DNA from: a bacterium
GTDB taxonomy: Bacteria > Planctomycetota > UBA11346
Length of the DNA stretch: 15,413 bases
NCBI GenBank assembly: GCA_020049615.1
Contig: JAIFKN010000147.1
Span: forward strand, 1-15,413
Direction of reading: 5' to 3'
The notes below the pieces were generated by a model. The model was not told the DNA's origin. It saw only the letters and a list, made by a program, of their open reading frames with translations, and ran no database searches. Every line of letters starts with the position of its first letter. The first letter of the stretch is position 1. Below, in pieces: positions 7,629 to 14,872 of this stretch. A program made the position numbers and the translations under genes.

Positions 7629-8806
7629 GTGACCAGGCCCGCCGTGTCGAGGGCGATCACCAGTTCCTCGTTGGTCGGCACGACCAGGGCGCAGGTCGAA
7701 CCATCCGTGGTGATACGGCCCTTCGATTCGCGGCCGCTGACGGCGTTGCGGACCGGGTCGAGGACGAAGCCGAGCACCTTGAGGTGCTCGACCACCTTGG
7801 CGCGCACCGGCACGCTGTTCTCGCCGATTCCGCCGGTGAAGGCGATGGCGTCGATGCGGCCGAGGGGAACCGCCAGGGCGGCCAGGCTCTTGGCCAGGCG
7901 GTAGCAGAACACCTCGACCGCCAATTTGGCGCGGTCGTTGCCCTTGTCGACCTCGGCCAGCAGGGCGCGCATGTCGTTGCTGACCCCGGACAGGCCGATC
8001 AGGCCGCTCTTCTTGTTGAGCAGGTCGGTGATGGCTGCGGCATCCTTGCCCAAACGCTCGCACATGAAGGCGACCAGGGCGGGGTCGATGTCGCCCGAGC
8101 GCGTGCCCATGACCAGGCCTTCGAGCGGGGTCAGGCCCATGGTCGTGTCGACGCTACGGCCGTTCTTCACCGCGGTGGCGCTGCAGCCGTTGCCGAGGTG
8201 GGCGACGATCACCGCGCTGTCCTCGGCCTTGAGGCCGAGCATCTCGATGGTGCGGGCGCTGACGAAGCGGTGGCTGGTGCCGTGGAAACCGTACTTCCGC
8301 ACCGCGTGCTGCTCGTACCAAGCGTAGGGCACCGGGTAGAGGTAGGCCTGGCGCGGCATGCTCTGGTGGAAGGCCGTGTCGAACACCGCGACCTGGCGCA
8401 TGCCCGGGAAGAGCTCCTTGCAGATGCGGATGCCGAGCAGGTTCGGCGGGTTGTGGAGGGGGCCGAGGGCGAAGCAGGCCTCGATGCCCTTCTCGACCTG
8501 CTCGTCGATGATCACCGAGGCCGAGAATAGCTGGCCGCCATGCACCACGCGGTGGCCGATGCCAGCGAGGCCGGCGGCGAGGCCGCGTTCCTTGAGGCCC
8601 TCGTAGACCGCACGCATGGCCTTGGCGTGGTCGCCGCCGGCGATGGCGGTCTCCTGCTTCTTGCCGCTGGCGTCCTTCCAGGTGATCGAGGCCTCGGGCG
8701 AACCGAGCCGCTGGGCCAGGCCGTTGACCGCCTCGGTCTTGGCCACCGGGTCGATGACCGCGAACTTGAGGGAGGACGAACCGCAGTTGATGACGAGGAT
8801 CTGCAT
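7622..8806 (-). CDS. ackA: Acetate kinase
   Basis: The enzyme interconverts acetate plus ATP and acetyl phosphate plus ADP in the cytoplasm. The 394-residue product has the full family signature: MQILVINCGSSSLKF at the N terminus, HRVVHGG with Arg86, VFDTAFHQ with Asp143, KYGFHGTSH with His175, HLGNG at 203-207, GTRSGDIDP with Arg236, TGGIGEN at 324-330, and PTNEE near 377-381. These match the catalytic Arg, Asp, His, Arg and Glu known from the Methanosarcina enzyme, offset by about five residues. The frame extends back to a GTG at 8815, but the ATG at 8806 gives the canonical start of the family. No phosphotransacetylase gene lies beside it; the partner enzyme must be elsewhere. The gene stands alone between a convergent acyltransferase and a divergent lptD-like gene. 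Confidence 0.97.
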   Translation of the reverse strand: MQILVINCGSSSLKFAVIDPVAKTEAVNGLAQRLGSPEASITWKDASGKKQETAIAGGDHAKAMRAVYEGLKERGLAAGLAGIGHRVVHGGQLFSASVIIDEQVEKGIEACFALGPLHNPPNLLGIRICKELFPGMRQVAVFDTAFHQSMPRQAYLYPVPYAWYEQHAVRKYGFHGTSHRFVSARTIEMLGLKAEDSAVIVAHLGNGCSATAVKNGRSVDTTMGLTPLEGLVMGTRSGDIDPALVAFMCERLGKDAAAITDLLNKKSGLIGLSGVSNDMRALLAEVDKGNDRAKLAVEVFCYRLAKSLAALAVPLGRIDAIAFTGGIGENSVPVRAKVVEHLKVLGFVLDPVRNAVSGRESKGRITTDGSTCALVVPTNEELVIALDTAGLVTG

Positions 8807-8906
8807 GGTCGGCACAGGCTAACGGCCGGGGTGGCGACCGGAAGGCCTCCACCGGATGCATGTCCAACCTGCCGTTTGGTGCATGGCTCGGGACTGGCGG
8901 AAGCGG
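8807..8906. promoter_or_regulatory. Divergent intergenic region between ackA and the lptD-like gene
   Basis: These 100 bases separate two divergent starts and must hold the promoter of ackA and probably that of the lptD-led operon, unless the lptD-like gene starts as early as 8856. I see no clear -35/-10 pair. TGCATG occurs at 8857 and 8880 and also at 8802 across the ackA start, and the segment contains CCGG and AAGGCCTCC palindromic pieces. None of these is convincing as an operator. Confidence 0.35.
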
Positions 8907-11111
8907 ATGGCGGCCCAGGATGCGCGCGTGCTGCGCCGCTGCGTCCCGCTCCTCGCCTCGCTCGCCGTCCTGTCGGCGGGGGAATCCCTGGTCATCGAGG
9001 CACCTGGCGCCGCGACCAGCATGGCCGGCGGCGGCATCATCACCATCGCCGGTCAGGGTTTCGTCGCACGGCGGGGCGACTGGCTGCTGACCGGCGAGGC
9101 CCTGCGCTGGGACCAGCGCGGCGACAGCCTGTGGGCCAGCGGTGGCATCGTCCTGGTCATGCCCGCGGTACGCCTGCACGCCGAGCGCATCGGCCTGCGG
9201 CCAGAGGCGCGCACCGGCGATGCCTGGGGCATCGAGGCGTGGATTGAGAAGGGCGATGTGCGCCTGCGGGTCAAGGCCGAGCGGGTCGAACTGCGCCCGG
9301 ACCGCCTGACCTTCCGCGGCGTCGAGACCGATTTCGGCCACGGCGGTGCGCTGTCGCTGCACTGCCCGATCCTGCACGTCTACCTGCGCGAGCAGGAACG
9401 CACCGACAAGGGCAAGGCCGAGATCGACCGCTTCGTCGAAGGCATCGCCGCGGTGCGTCCGACGGTGCAGCTCGCCGGGGTCCCGGTGCTGTGGTTCCCC
9501 TACCTCTACCGCGACTACATCCTCGACTATCCGTGGTCGACGATCGAAGTCGGCGAGAGCGAGCGGCTCGGTTCGTTCCTGCATTACCGCGTCGGCAGCA
9601 ATCTGCCGGCGATGGGCGGCTGGCGTACCCGCATCGAGGCGCGGGCTGACCGCAACACGCGCGCCGGCAACGGCTTCGGCGCTGAGCTGTTCTGGAAGCA
9701 CGCTGACTGGGGCCGTGGCGGCGTCTCGCTCTACCGCATGATCCGCGAGCGCGTCGCCGATCCGGCCAATCAGGCCATCGAGGGTGGCGAGCGCGATGCG
9801 GCCAGCTGGGACTTCGAGCACTACGTCTCGGGCGCGGGTTGGGCGGCAGCTGCCCGCTACACCGTCCTGCCTGACGCGGACCCGTCGCAGACCCTGCCCG
9901 AGGGCCGCAGTCCGGATGAGCGCTTCCGCGCCGACTACCAGACTATGGAACTGGAGGAGAAGCCGTTCGCGCGCCAGGGCCTGTCCGGCGCTTGGGTCAC
10001 GCCGTGGCTGGCCTTCACCGCCGACGCCGAGCGTCGCGCCAACGAGGATCTCGACGAGACCGAGCGGCTGCTCGGAGCCGAGGTATCCCTGCCCCGCCTC
10101 GCCCTGGCCGGGCCGCTGGCCGTCGCCGGACGGCTGCGCGCCGAGCGCCTGCGCCAGGAGCTTCGCGACACCGAGGCCAGCTGCGCCGCCTGGGAGGGCC
10201 GGCTGGACGTGGTGCAGTGGATCGGCGGACTCGCCCTCGACGCCAGCGCCGGTGCCCGCGGCGTCGCCTGGAGCGACGGTCGCCTTGCCGGCAGCGAGGT
10301 CGCTGGCACCAGCGCGACGACCCTGCCCTTCGGCGAGGCAGGCGTGCGGTTGCGCCTGCTGCACGACAGCGGAGCCGGCACCACGGCGACGCTCTCGCCC
10401 CGGCTCGGACTCGAGATCCTGGGCGACGGGCATGGTGAGGGCAATCCCGGTTACGACTTCGGCGACCGGTTCGACGACCCCGAGTCCGATCGCCAGTACG
10501 GCGTCACCGCCATCGACGGCGACCTGCTCAGCGGTGCAGCCGTGTTCAGCGCCGCGGTCACGGCACGCTGGGGTCTGCGCCAGTCGGACCGCGAGGCGGT
10601 CGAGGTCGACGGCAGCGTGCGCGAATCGTCCTCGCCCCTGGCCGATGTCGTGTTCAGCGCCCGCGGCTCGCCGCACCCCGATGTCGAGGCGGTGGCCGAC
10701 GCCACCTACGACGCGCGCCTGGCGCGTTGGACGGTGTTCGATGTGCGCTCGCGTTGGCAGGTGGCGGAGCGGGTCGAGGTGCTGTACAACGGCGTCTATG
10801 TGCCACCCACCGCCGTCGCCGGCGACACCTGGCAGCATCGCGCCGGCGGAGCCTGGCATCTCAACCGCTACCGCATCGACCTGTGGGGCGAGGTCCGGCC
10901 GGGCGGCGACGACCTGCCGGGCGGACGCAGCCTCGACCGCTGGCATCTCGGCCTCGCCCGCCGCATGGTCGACGGGCTCGCTTCGCTGGCCTACGAGAAC
11001 ATCCACGACCCCACCCAGGACGGCATCGATCAGCGCATCTCAGCCACGTTCGTCGTCGGCTCGTCGCCTGCCGATGCCCGCGATCCGGTGCGCCAGGCCT
11101 TCGGTTTCTGA
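8907..11111 (+). CDS. lptD: LptD/OstA-like outer-membrane LPS-assembly barrel protein
   Basis: From the ATG at 8907 the product is 734 residues. It has a signal peptide (RRCVPLLASLAVLSAG, cleavage near residue 25), then an OstA/LptA-like beta-jellyroll region at about 26-180 with repeated short strands. The conserved LptD junction follows, with VQLAGVPVLWFPYLYRDYI at about 187-205. The remaining some 500 residues show the alternating pattern of an outer-membrane barrel with many Trp, Tyr and Arg residues. The chain ends in Phe, as expected for BAM-inserted barrels. LptD places lipopolysaccharide in the outer leaflet with LptE. Only two cysteines remain after signal cleavage (Cys153 and Cys426), so the C-terminal pair used in the E. 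coli disulfides is absent. The frame is open back to ATGs at 8883 and 8856. 8907 is chosen for the compact signal peptide. The next gene starts 3 bp downstream. Confidence 0.75.
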   Translation: MAAQDARVLRRCVPLLASLAVLSAGESLVIEAPGAATSMAGGGIITIAGQGFVARRGDWLLTGEALRWDQRGDSLWASGGIVLVMPAVRLHAERIGLRPEARTGDAWGIEAWIEKGDVRLRVKAERVELRPDRLTFRGVETDFGHGGALSLHCPILHVYLREQERTDKGKAEIDRFVEGIAAVRPTVQLAGVPVLWFPYLYRDYILDYPWSTIEVGESERLGSFLHYRVGSNLPAMGGWRTRIEARADRNTRAGNGFGAELFWKHADWGRGGVSLYRMIRERVADPANQAIEGGERDAASWDFEHYVSGAGWAAAARYTVLPDADPSQTLPEGRSPDERFRADYQTMELEEKPFARQGLSGAWVTPWLAFTADAERRANEDLDETERLLGAEVSLPRLALAGPLAVAGRLRAERLRQELRDTEASCAAWEGRLDVVQWIGGLALDASAGARGVAWSDGRLAGSEVAGTSATTLPFGEAGVRLRLLHDSGAGTTATLSPRLGLEILGDGHGEGNPGYDFGDRFDDPESDRQYGVTAIDGDLLSGAAVFSAAVTARWGLRQSDREAVEVDGSVRESSSPLADVVFSARGSPHPDVEAVADATYDARLARWTVFDVRSRWQVAERVEVLYNGVYVPPTAVAGDTWQHRAGGAWHLNRYRIDLWGEVRPGGDDLPGGRSLDRWHLGLARRMVDGLASLAYENIHDPTQDGIDQRISATFVVGSSPADARDPVRQAFGF

Positions 11112-11114
11112 TCC

Positions 11115-11987
11115 ATGCTAGGCAACGTCATCCGCATCGCCGTGCTTGCCGCCTGGCTGGGACTCACCGGCTGGTACGTCCTGCGCCAGGTCCTGCCCGA
11201 CCTCGGCCTCGTCGCCGAAAGCGACCCGCGCATCTCGCTGGCCTCCCGGCTGAATCGGGTGCAGCACTATGCCCTGCTCTGGCGCCCGCAGCCGACCAGC
11301 GCGTCCGAGCGCGTCGGCACCTGCTCGATGGGCGTGTTCACCGACGATGTCGGCGTGCGTCTGGAGACCCAGGTGGACATCACCCGCACCCGCTTCCTGC
11401 CCGGCGAGCGCATGCTGCGCCAGGCGGTCGGCGGAAACGCGCGCGCGGGCATCCGCCTGCGCCTCGACGAGTTGCTCGATGCCAACATGCGCCTGCGCGG
11501 GGTCGACGTGGCCGGCAATGTCTTCGGCGTCCCGTTCAGCGCCGAAGGTCCTGTCGACCATGGCGGCCTGCGCCTGACCTGGAAGGCGGCCGGCACCACC
11601 GGCACGCGCCTCATCCCCGAGGTGCGTCCGGACCGCGTCTCCGGCGGCGAACTGGCCGCCGGCCTGCCCGCCGGGCTGAAGCCGGGCCAGCAGTTCGCCA
11701 CCCGCATCTCGACCATCGACCCGACGCGCCTGCGCCTGGCGACCAAGGAGGCGGTGTTCGTCGTCCTCGAGCGCGTGCAGCACCGCACCGCGGCCGGCAA
11801 TGCCGACCTGCTCGAGGTCGAGATGCGGGTGGATGGACGCCGCTTCGCCATGTTGCGCTGCGACGATCGCGGCGCGGTGCATCGTCAGGAGTTGATCGAT
11901 GCCGGACTGACCCTCGACCTGACCCATGTCGCCGACCAGTACGGCCAGCGCCTCTGGCCGGCGCCGGATGCCGGAGCGCCGCGATGA
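11115..11987 (+). CDS. Membrane-anchored periplasmic protein of unknown function
   Basis: I do not recognise a named family in this 290-residue protein. It has an N-terminal uncleaved-type membrane helix at about residues 5-23 (VIRIAVLAAWLGLTGWYVL), so the rest should lie in the periplasm. The body looks beta-rich, with strands around VGTCSMGVF (68-76), VRLETQVDITRTRFLPG (81-97), FSAEGPVDHGGLRLTW (141-156), LKPGQQFATRI (188-198) and VFVVLERVQHRT (214-225). Two cysteines, Cys70 and Cys249, could pair. The order of strands, with a central LxPGQ element, resembles the beta regions that precede transglutaminase domains in some PVC proteins, but that is a weak impression. It sits 3 bp after the lptD-like gene and overlaps the squalene-synthase-like gene by 4 bp, so a role in the envelope is likely. 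A single anchor plus a beta body also recalls LptC, without sequence support. Confidence 0.8.
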   Translation: MLGNVIRIAVLAAWLGLTGWYVLRQVLPDLGLVAESDPRISLASRLNRVQHYALLWRPQPTSASERVGTCSMGVFTDDVGVRLETQVDITRTRFLPGERMLRQAVGGNARAGIRLRLDELLDANMRLRGVDVAGNVFGVPFSAEGPVDHGGLRLTWKAAGTTGTRLIPEVRPDRVSGGELAAGLPAGLKPGQQFATRISTIDPTRLRLATKEAVFVVLERVQHRTAAGNADLLEVEMRVDGRRFAMLRCDDRGAVHRQELIDAGLTLDLTHVADQYGQRLWPAPDAGAPR

Positions 11988-13003
11988 TGGCGCTGGCCGG
12001 CGGCGACCGCGACTTCTGCGCTGCCATGCTGCCGAAGGTGTCGCGCACCTTCGCCGCCTGCATCGGCCTGCTGCCGCAGCCGGTCCAGCACCGCGTGCTG
12101 ATCGCCTATCTGCTGTGCCGCATCGCCGATACGATCGAGGACTGCGCCCGGATGCCCGCCTCGCGCAAGCGCGAACTGCTCGCCGCCTTCCGCGCCAGCC
12201 TCGACGATGGGGGCGGCGAGGTGCCGGGCCTGGCCGGGGCCTTCGCCCAGCCGACCAACGCCGATGAGCTGCTGACCCGCGAGGCGGACGCCACGCTGCG
12301 CGAGTTCCGCTCCTTCCCAAGTCAGGCCCGCGAGGCCATCCGCCCGTGGGTGCAGGAGATGTGCGATGGCATGGCGGACTATGCCGAGCTGCAGCCGCGA
12401 CCGGACGCCTTCCAGGCGCTGGAACGGGTCGCCGACCTCGACCGCTACTGCTGGTACGTCGCCGGCACCGTCGGCCACCTGCTGACCGAGCTGTTCCGCG
12501 TGCACTCGCCGCGCATCGACGCCGCGCGCCACGCCCGGCTGAAGGCGCGGGCCACCGATTTCGGCCTCGGCCTCCAACTGGTCAACATCATCAAGGATGT
12601 CGCCGACGACCGTGTGCGCGGCTGGTCCTTCGTACCGCGTGACCTCTGCGCCGAGAGCGGCTTCACGCCGGAGGAGCTGCTGGAACCGGCTCGCCGGCCG
12701 GAGGCAGACATGGTCATGCGGCGGCTCATCGCCAAGGCCCGCGGGCACCTCGACGGGGCGCTGCACTACTGCCTCGAGCTGCCCGTCGCGGACTACCGCC
12801 TGCGCCTGTTCTGCCTCGCCCCGCTGTTTTTCGCCATCCGCACCCTGGTCCGGGCCGAGGCGGATCCGCGCCTGCTGGATCCGGCGCACAAGGTCAAGAT
12901 CTCGCGTCGTGAGGTCTACCGCACCCTGGCGGCCGGCTATCTGGTGGCGCCGTGCAACACGCTGGTGGCCAGCTACTACCGGCGGCTGGCGGTCGGCCGG
13001 TAA
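11984..13003 (+). CDS. Squalene/phytoene synthase family enzyme, squalene-synthase type
   Basis: The 339-residue protein carries both Asp-rich motifs of head-to-head prenyl synthases: DTIED at 49-53 after YLLCRIA, and NIIKDVADD at 201-209 followed by RGWSFVP. Between them is RYCWYVAGTVGHLL (about 154-167), and near the end FCLAPLFFAIRTL and VKISRREVYRTL. The YxxRIADTIED and YCxYVAGxVG forms and the late FC-P-AI-TL and VKI elements resemble single-enzyme squalene synthases more than HpnC, HpnD or CrtB. It would join two farnesyl diphosphates to presqualene diphosphate and then, with NADPH, to squalene. There is no obvious C-terminal membrane helix. GGAG at 11973-11976, seven bases before the ATG at 11984, supports this start, which overlaps the previous stop (11985-11987). 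Product identity, squalene versus a related C30/C40 chain, is inference. Confidence 0.85.
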   Translation: MMALAGGDRDFCAAMLPKVSRTFAACIGLLPQPVQHRVLIAYLLCRIADTIEDCARMPASRKRELLAAFRASLDDGGGEVPGLAGAFAQPTNADELLTREADATLREFRSFPSQAREAIRPWVQEMCDGMADYAELQPRPDAFQALERVADLDRYCWYVAGTVGHLLTELFRVHSPRIDAARHARLKARATDFGLGLQLVNIIKDVADDRVRGWSFVPRDLCAESGFTPEELLEPARRPEADMVMRRLIAKARGHLDGALHYCLELPVADYRLRLFCLAPLFFAIRTLVRAEADPRLLDPAHKVKISRREVYRTLAAGYLVAPCNTLVASYYRRLAVGR

Positions 13004-13022
13004 CGTTTCCGCGCGAGTCCGG

Positions 13023-13028
13023 TACAAT
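13023..13028 (+). promoter_or_regulatory. Possible -10 promoter element in the 41-bp gap before the secreted-protein gene
   Basis: The gap 13004-13044 is the only real break in this operon. It contains TACAAT at 13023-13028, an isolated AT-rich hexamer close to the TATAAT consensus in a GC-rich context. No good -35 lies 16-18 bases upstream. The ATG at 13045 is only about 17 bases downstream of the hexamer, so any transcript would have a very short leader. GGAG at 13033-13036, eight bases before that ATG, is the ribosome binding site. Confidence 0.25.
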
Positions 13029-13044
13029 GGGCGGAGAACCAATC

Positions 13045-13944
13045 ATGCCCCGCTTCCAAGCCGCCCTCGCCGGCCTCGTCCTGGTCTGCCTCGCATCCTT
13101 CGCTGCCGCCGCTGAACGCGTGCCGGCCGACAGCCGCTGGGTCATCCATGCCGATCTCCAGCTCATGCTGCGCACCAAGGTCGGCGAATGGATCGGCAGG
13201 GAGATGGTCAAGCAGCCGCATGCCGCCAGGCTCAAGATGCTCGAGGCGATCTCGGGCCTGAACCTCAAGCGGGATCTGCGGCACGTCACGATCTGCGGGG
13301 TCGGTGCCGATGACGACAGCGGTCTGGTCTACGTCCGCGGCACCTTCGACGCCGAGCGGATCGGCAACCTGGCCCAGGCCGCCGAAGGCTATGCCGCGGT
13401 CCAGGCCGGATCGCGCACGATCCATACCTGGATGGACAAGGGCAAGCCGGCTGCCGGCTGCCTGGCTGCCGCCGACCTGCTGATCCTGGGCAAGAGCAGC
13501 ACGCGGGTGCGCGAGGCCCTCGCGCTGCTCGACGCGTCGACCGCGCCTGGGGCGGTGTTCCAGCTGCCGGCCGGCTGGGAGAAGTCGGCGCTGGTGGTGT
13601 GCGCGGCAGAGGACCTCGCCGCCTTGGCGGACGGCAAGCCGGAATCGGCGATGCTGCGCAACGTCCGCTCGCTGGTCGCCCGCGTGGTCGAAGACGGATC
13701 GTTGCTCGCGTTCGAGGCCCGTGCCGTCGCCATCACCGAGGCGGCGGCCCAGCAGATGGTCGATGCTGGACGCGGCCTCGCCGCGATCGTCCAGCTGCAG
13801 AAGCCGGCCAATCTCGACCCGGTGCTGATCGAGACGGTGCGTACCGGCGAGCTCAGCCGCGACGGGGTCAACGTCTCCCTGCGGCTGACCGTGCCTTTCG
13901 AGGACGCGCTGCGCCTGGTCCAGCAGGGCAAGAAGGCCGAGTGA
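13045..13944 (+). CDS. Secreted protein of unknown function preceding an ECF sigma gene
   Basis: The 299-residue product starts with a clear Sec signal peptide (residues 1-23, LAGLVLVCLASFAAAA, cleavage after AAA). The mature part opens with RVPADSRWVIHADLQLML, a pattern seen in many uncharacterised secreted proteins of Planctomycetes and relatives, where a strand with VxHxDxxxLL follows the signal. The rest alternates strands and helices with no catalytic motif that I can recognise. Cysteines at 84, 139 and 186 are scattered. The frame is open back to a GTG at 12952 and includes an ATG at 13027. 13045 is preferred because the signal peptide begins there and GGAG sits eight bases upstream. 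The stop shares one base with the sigma-factor start (TGATG at 13942-13946), so the two are translationally coupled. It may be a sensor or client of that regulator. Confidence 0.82.
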   Translation: MPRFQAALAGLVLVCLASFAAAAERVPADSRWVIHADLQLMLRTKVGEWIGREMVKQPHAARLKMLEAISGLNLKRDLRHVTICGVGADDDSGLVYVRGTFDAERIGNLAQAAEGYAAVQAGSRTIHTWMDKGKPAAGCLAAADLLILGKSSTRVREALALLDASTAPGAVFQLPAGWEKSALVVCAAEDLAALADGKPESAMLRNVRSLVARVVEDGSLLAFEARAVAITEAAAQQMVDAGRGLAAIVQLQKPANLDPVLIETVRTGELSRDGVNVSLRLTVPFEDALRLVQQGKKAE

Positions 13945-14489
13945 TGGCGACCGAGGGCGACCGGGCGGTGGCGGCGAAGGCGGCGGCAGGCGATGCCGCC
14001 GCCTTCGCCACGCTGGTCGAGAGCCACGCGTTGCGCCTGCACCGCTGGCTGGTCGCCACCGGCACCCCGCACCATGACGCCGAGGATGTGGTGCAGGAGG
14101 CCTTCCTGCGCGCCCATGCGGCGATCGCCCGCTACGACGTGCGCTGGGCCTTTTCGACCTGGCTGTTCACCATCGCGCATCGCGTGCGCCTGGATTTCGC
14201 CTCCCGGCGGCGGGAACACGCCCCGCTCAACGATGTCCACATCGCGGCTGCCGTTTCCGATCCGTTGCCTGCCGGCGGTCTGTGGCGCCGCGCCCGCGCC
14301 CTGCTGGCTGAGGATGAGTTCCGGCTGCTGTGGCTGCACTACGCCGAGGATCAGCCGCCGGCCGCGGTGGCGCGCGTCCTGGGCATCAACCCGATCGCCG
14401 CCCGCGTGCGCCTGCACCGGGCGCGCAAGCGGCTGGAGGCGGCGTTGCGCGCCGATCCGTCGTTCACCCCTGCGGAGGCCCTGTCATGA
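13944..14489 (+). CDS. ECF-type RNA polymerase sigma factor
   Basis: The 181-residue protein has the two-domain ECF plan. Region 2 covers about residues 15-90: an AFATLVESH start, DAEDVVQEAFLRA at 45-57, a short promoter-melting loop, and FSTWLFTIAHRVRLDF at 70-85, followed by the basic SRRR. Region 4 covers about 118-168, with EDEFRLLWLHYAED and a helix-turn-helix ending RVRLHRARKRLEAAL. It would direct RNA polymerase to an alternative promoter set. The recognition helix reads LGINPIAARVR rather than the more usual LGxSxGTVKSR, so its target may be unusual. AAGG at 13933-13936 lies seven bases before the ATG. The gene overlaps its upstream neighbour by one base and the downstream small membrane protein by four (ATGA), which is the usual arrangement for a sigma factor and its regulator. 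Confidence 0.93.
   Translation: MATEGDRAVAAKAAAGDAAAFATLVESHALRLHRWLVATGTPHHDAEDVVQEAFLRAHAAIARYDVRWAFSTWLFTIAHRVRLDFASRRREHAPLNDVHIAAAVSDPLPAGGLWRRARALLAEDEFRLLWLHYAEDQPPAAVARVLGINPIAARVRLHRARKRLEAALRADPSFTPAEALS
14474..14478 (+). promoter_or_regulatory. Ribosome binding site for the small membrane protein at 14486
   Basis: GGAGG lies seven bases before the ATG at 14486, inside the last codons of the sigma-factor gene. It supports the ATGA-overlap start and shows that the small protein is translated from its own strong site as well as by coupling. Confidence 0.7.
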
Positions 14490-14872
14490 GCGATCTTGCA
14501 TCCCGGCTGCGCGCCGAGGCGCAGACCGTCCCGCCCATCGCCGATGCCGGTCTGGCGCGGCGCATCCGCGACCGGCTGCCCGCCACGATGCCGCTGGCGC
14601 GGCCGCACCTGCGCTTCCCGCTGCGCCTGGCCATCGCCGCCGCGCTGGTCGCGGCCGTCGGCCTCGCCTGGCTGGCCGGCACGGGGACGCCCCCCGCCCC
14701 GACGCCGCTCGCGATGACGCCGCCGACGCCGCCGACTCCGCCGACGCTCAGCGAGATGCTCCGGGATGCCGGTTCAGCGGTGCCGGGCAGGACGGTGGAC
14801 GGCGAACTGGCCGCGCTGGGTGCAGACTTCGCCTCGGTGGCACGTACCGTGCGCAGCGCCGTGCCGTTCTAG
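14486..14872 (+). CDS. Small single-pass membrane protein, candidate anti-sigma factor or partner of the ECF sigma
   Basis: The 128-residue protein has a short N-terminal region (1-45) rich in Arg and Ala, one membrane helix at about 46-66 (LRLAIAAALVAAVGLAWLAG), a proline/threonine linker with three PPT units (79-87), and a C-terminal amphipathic stretch of about 40 residues ending in VPF. Position and overlap with the ECF gene make it the likely membrane partner, with the N-terminal part in the cytoplasm and the tail outside. It lacks a recognisable zinc-binding HxxxCxxC anti-sigma motif and contains no cysteine or complete ASD-type domain, so the anti-sigma role is inference. The end pattern, DGELAALGADFASVARTVRS followed by AVPF, resembles tails of small proteins next to ECF genes in Planctomycetes. 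It converges on the Rieske gene nine bases away. Confidence 0.8.
   Translation: MSDLASRLRAEAQTVPPIADAGLARRIRDRLPATMPLARPHLRFPLRLAIAAALVAAVGLAWLAGTGTPPAPTPLAMTPPTPPTPPTLSEMLRDAGSAVPGRTVDGELAALGADFASVARTVRSAVPF
14720..14746 (+). repeat. Three tandem 9-base units encoding (Pro-Pro-Thr)3
   Basis: The unit CCGCCGAC followed by G or T occurs three times head to tail (14720-14728, 14729-14737, 14738-14746), encoding PPT three times in the linker after the membrane helix of the small protein. Only one base differs among the copies, so the array could change length by slippage. Confidence 0.8.

Noticed and set aside
8802..8885. Three copies of TGCATG around the ackA/lptD divergent region as a possible operator
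   Set aside because: Two of the three coincide with candidate start codons, the spacing is irregular (55 and 23 bases) and the hexamer is too short to support a binding site.
8154..11006. A 950-codon open frame on the minus strand opposite the lptD-like gene and part of ackA
   Set aside because: It overlaps two clearly recognised genes, its composition is His/Gln/Ala/Gly-rich without domains, and such antisense frames are a by-product of high GC at third codon positions.
10727..11983. In-frame extension of the squalene-synthase gene back to 10727, making a 758-residue protein
   Set aside because: The extension is Arg/Pro/Ala-rich shadow of the lptD-like gene and the anchored protein. The family start and a good GGAG support 11984.
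12952..13044. Earlier starts (GTG 12952, ATG 13027) for the secreted protein
   Set aside because: They would bury the signal peptide inside the chain, and the first overlaps the synthase. GGAG at 13033-13036 fits the ATG at 13045.
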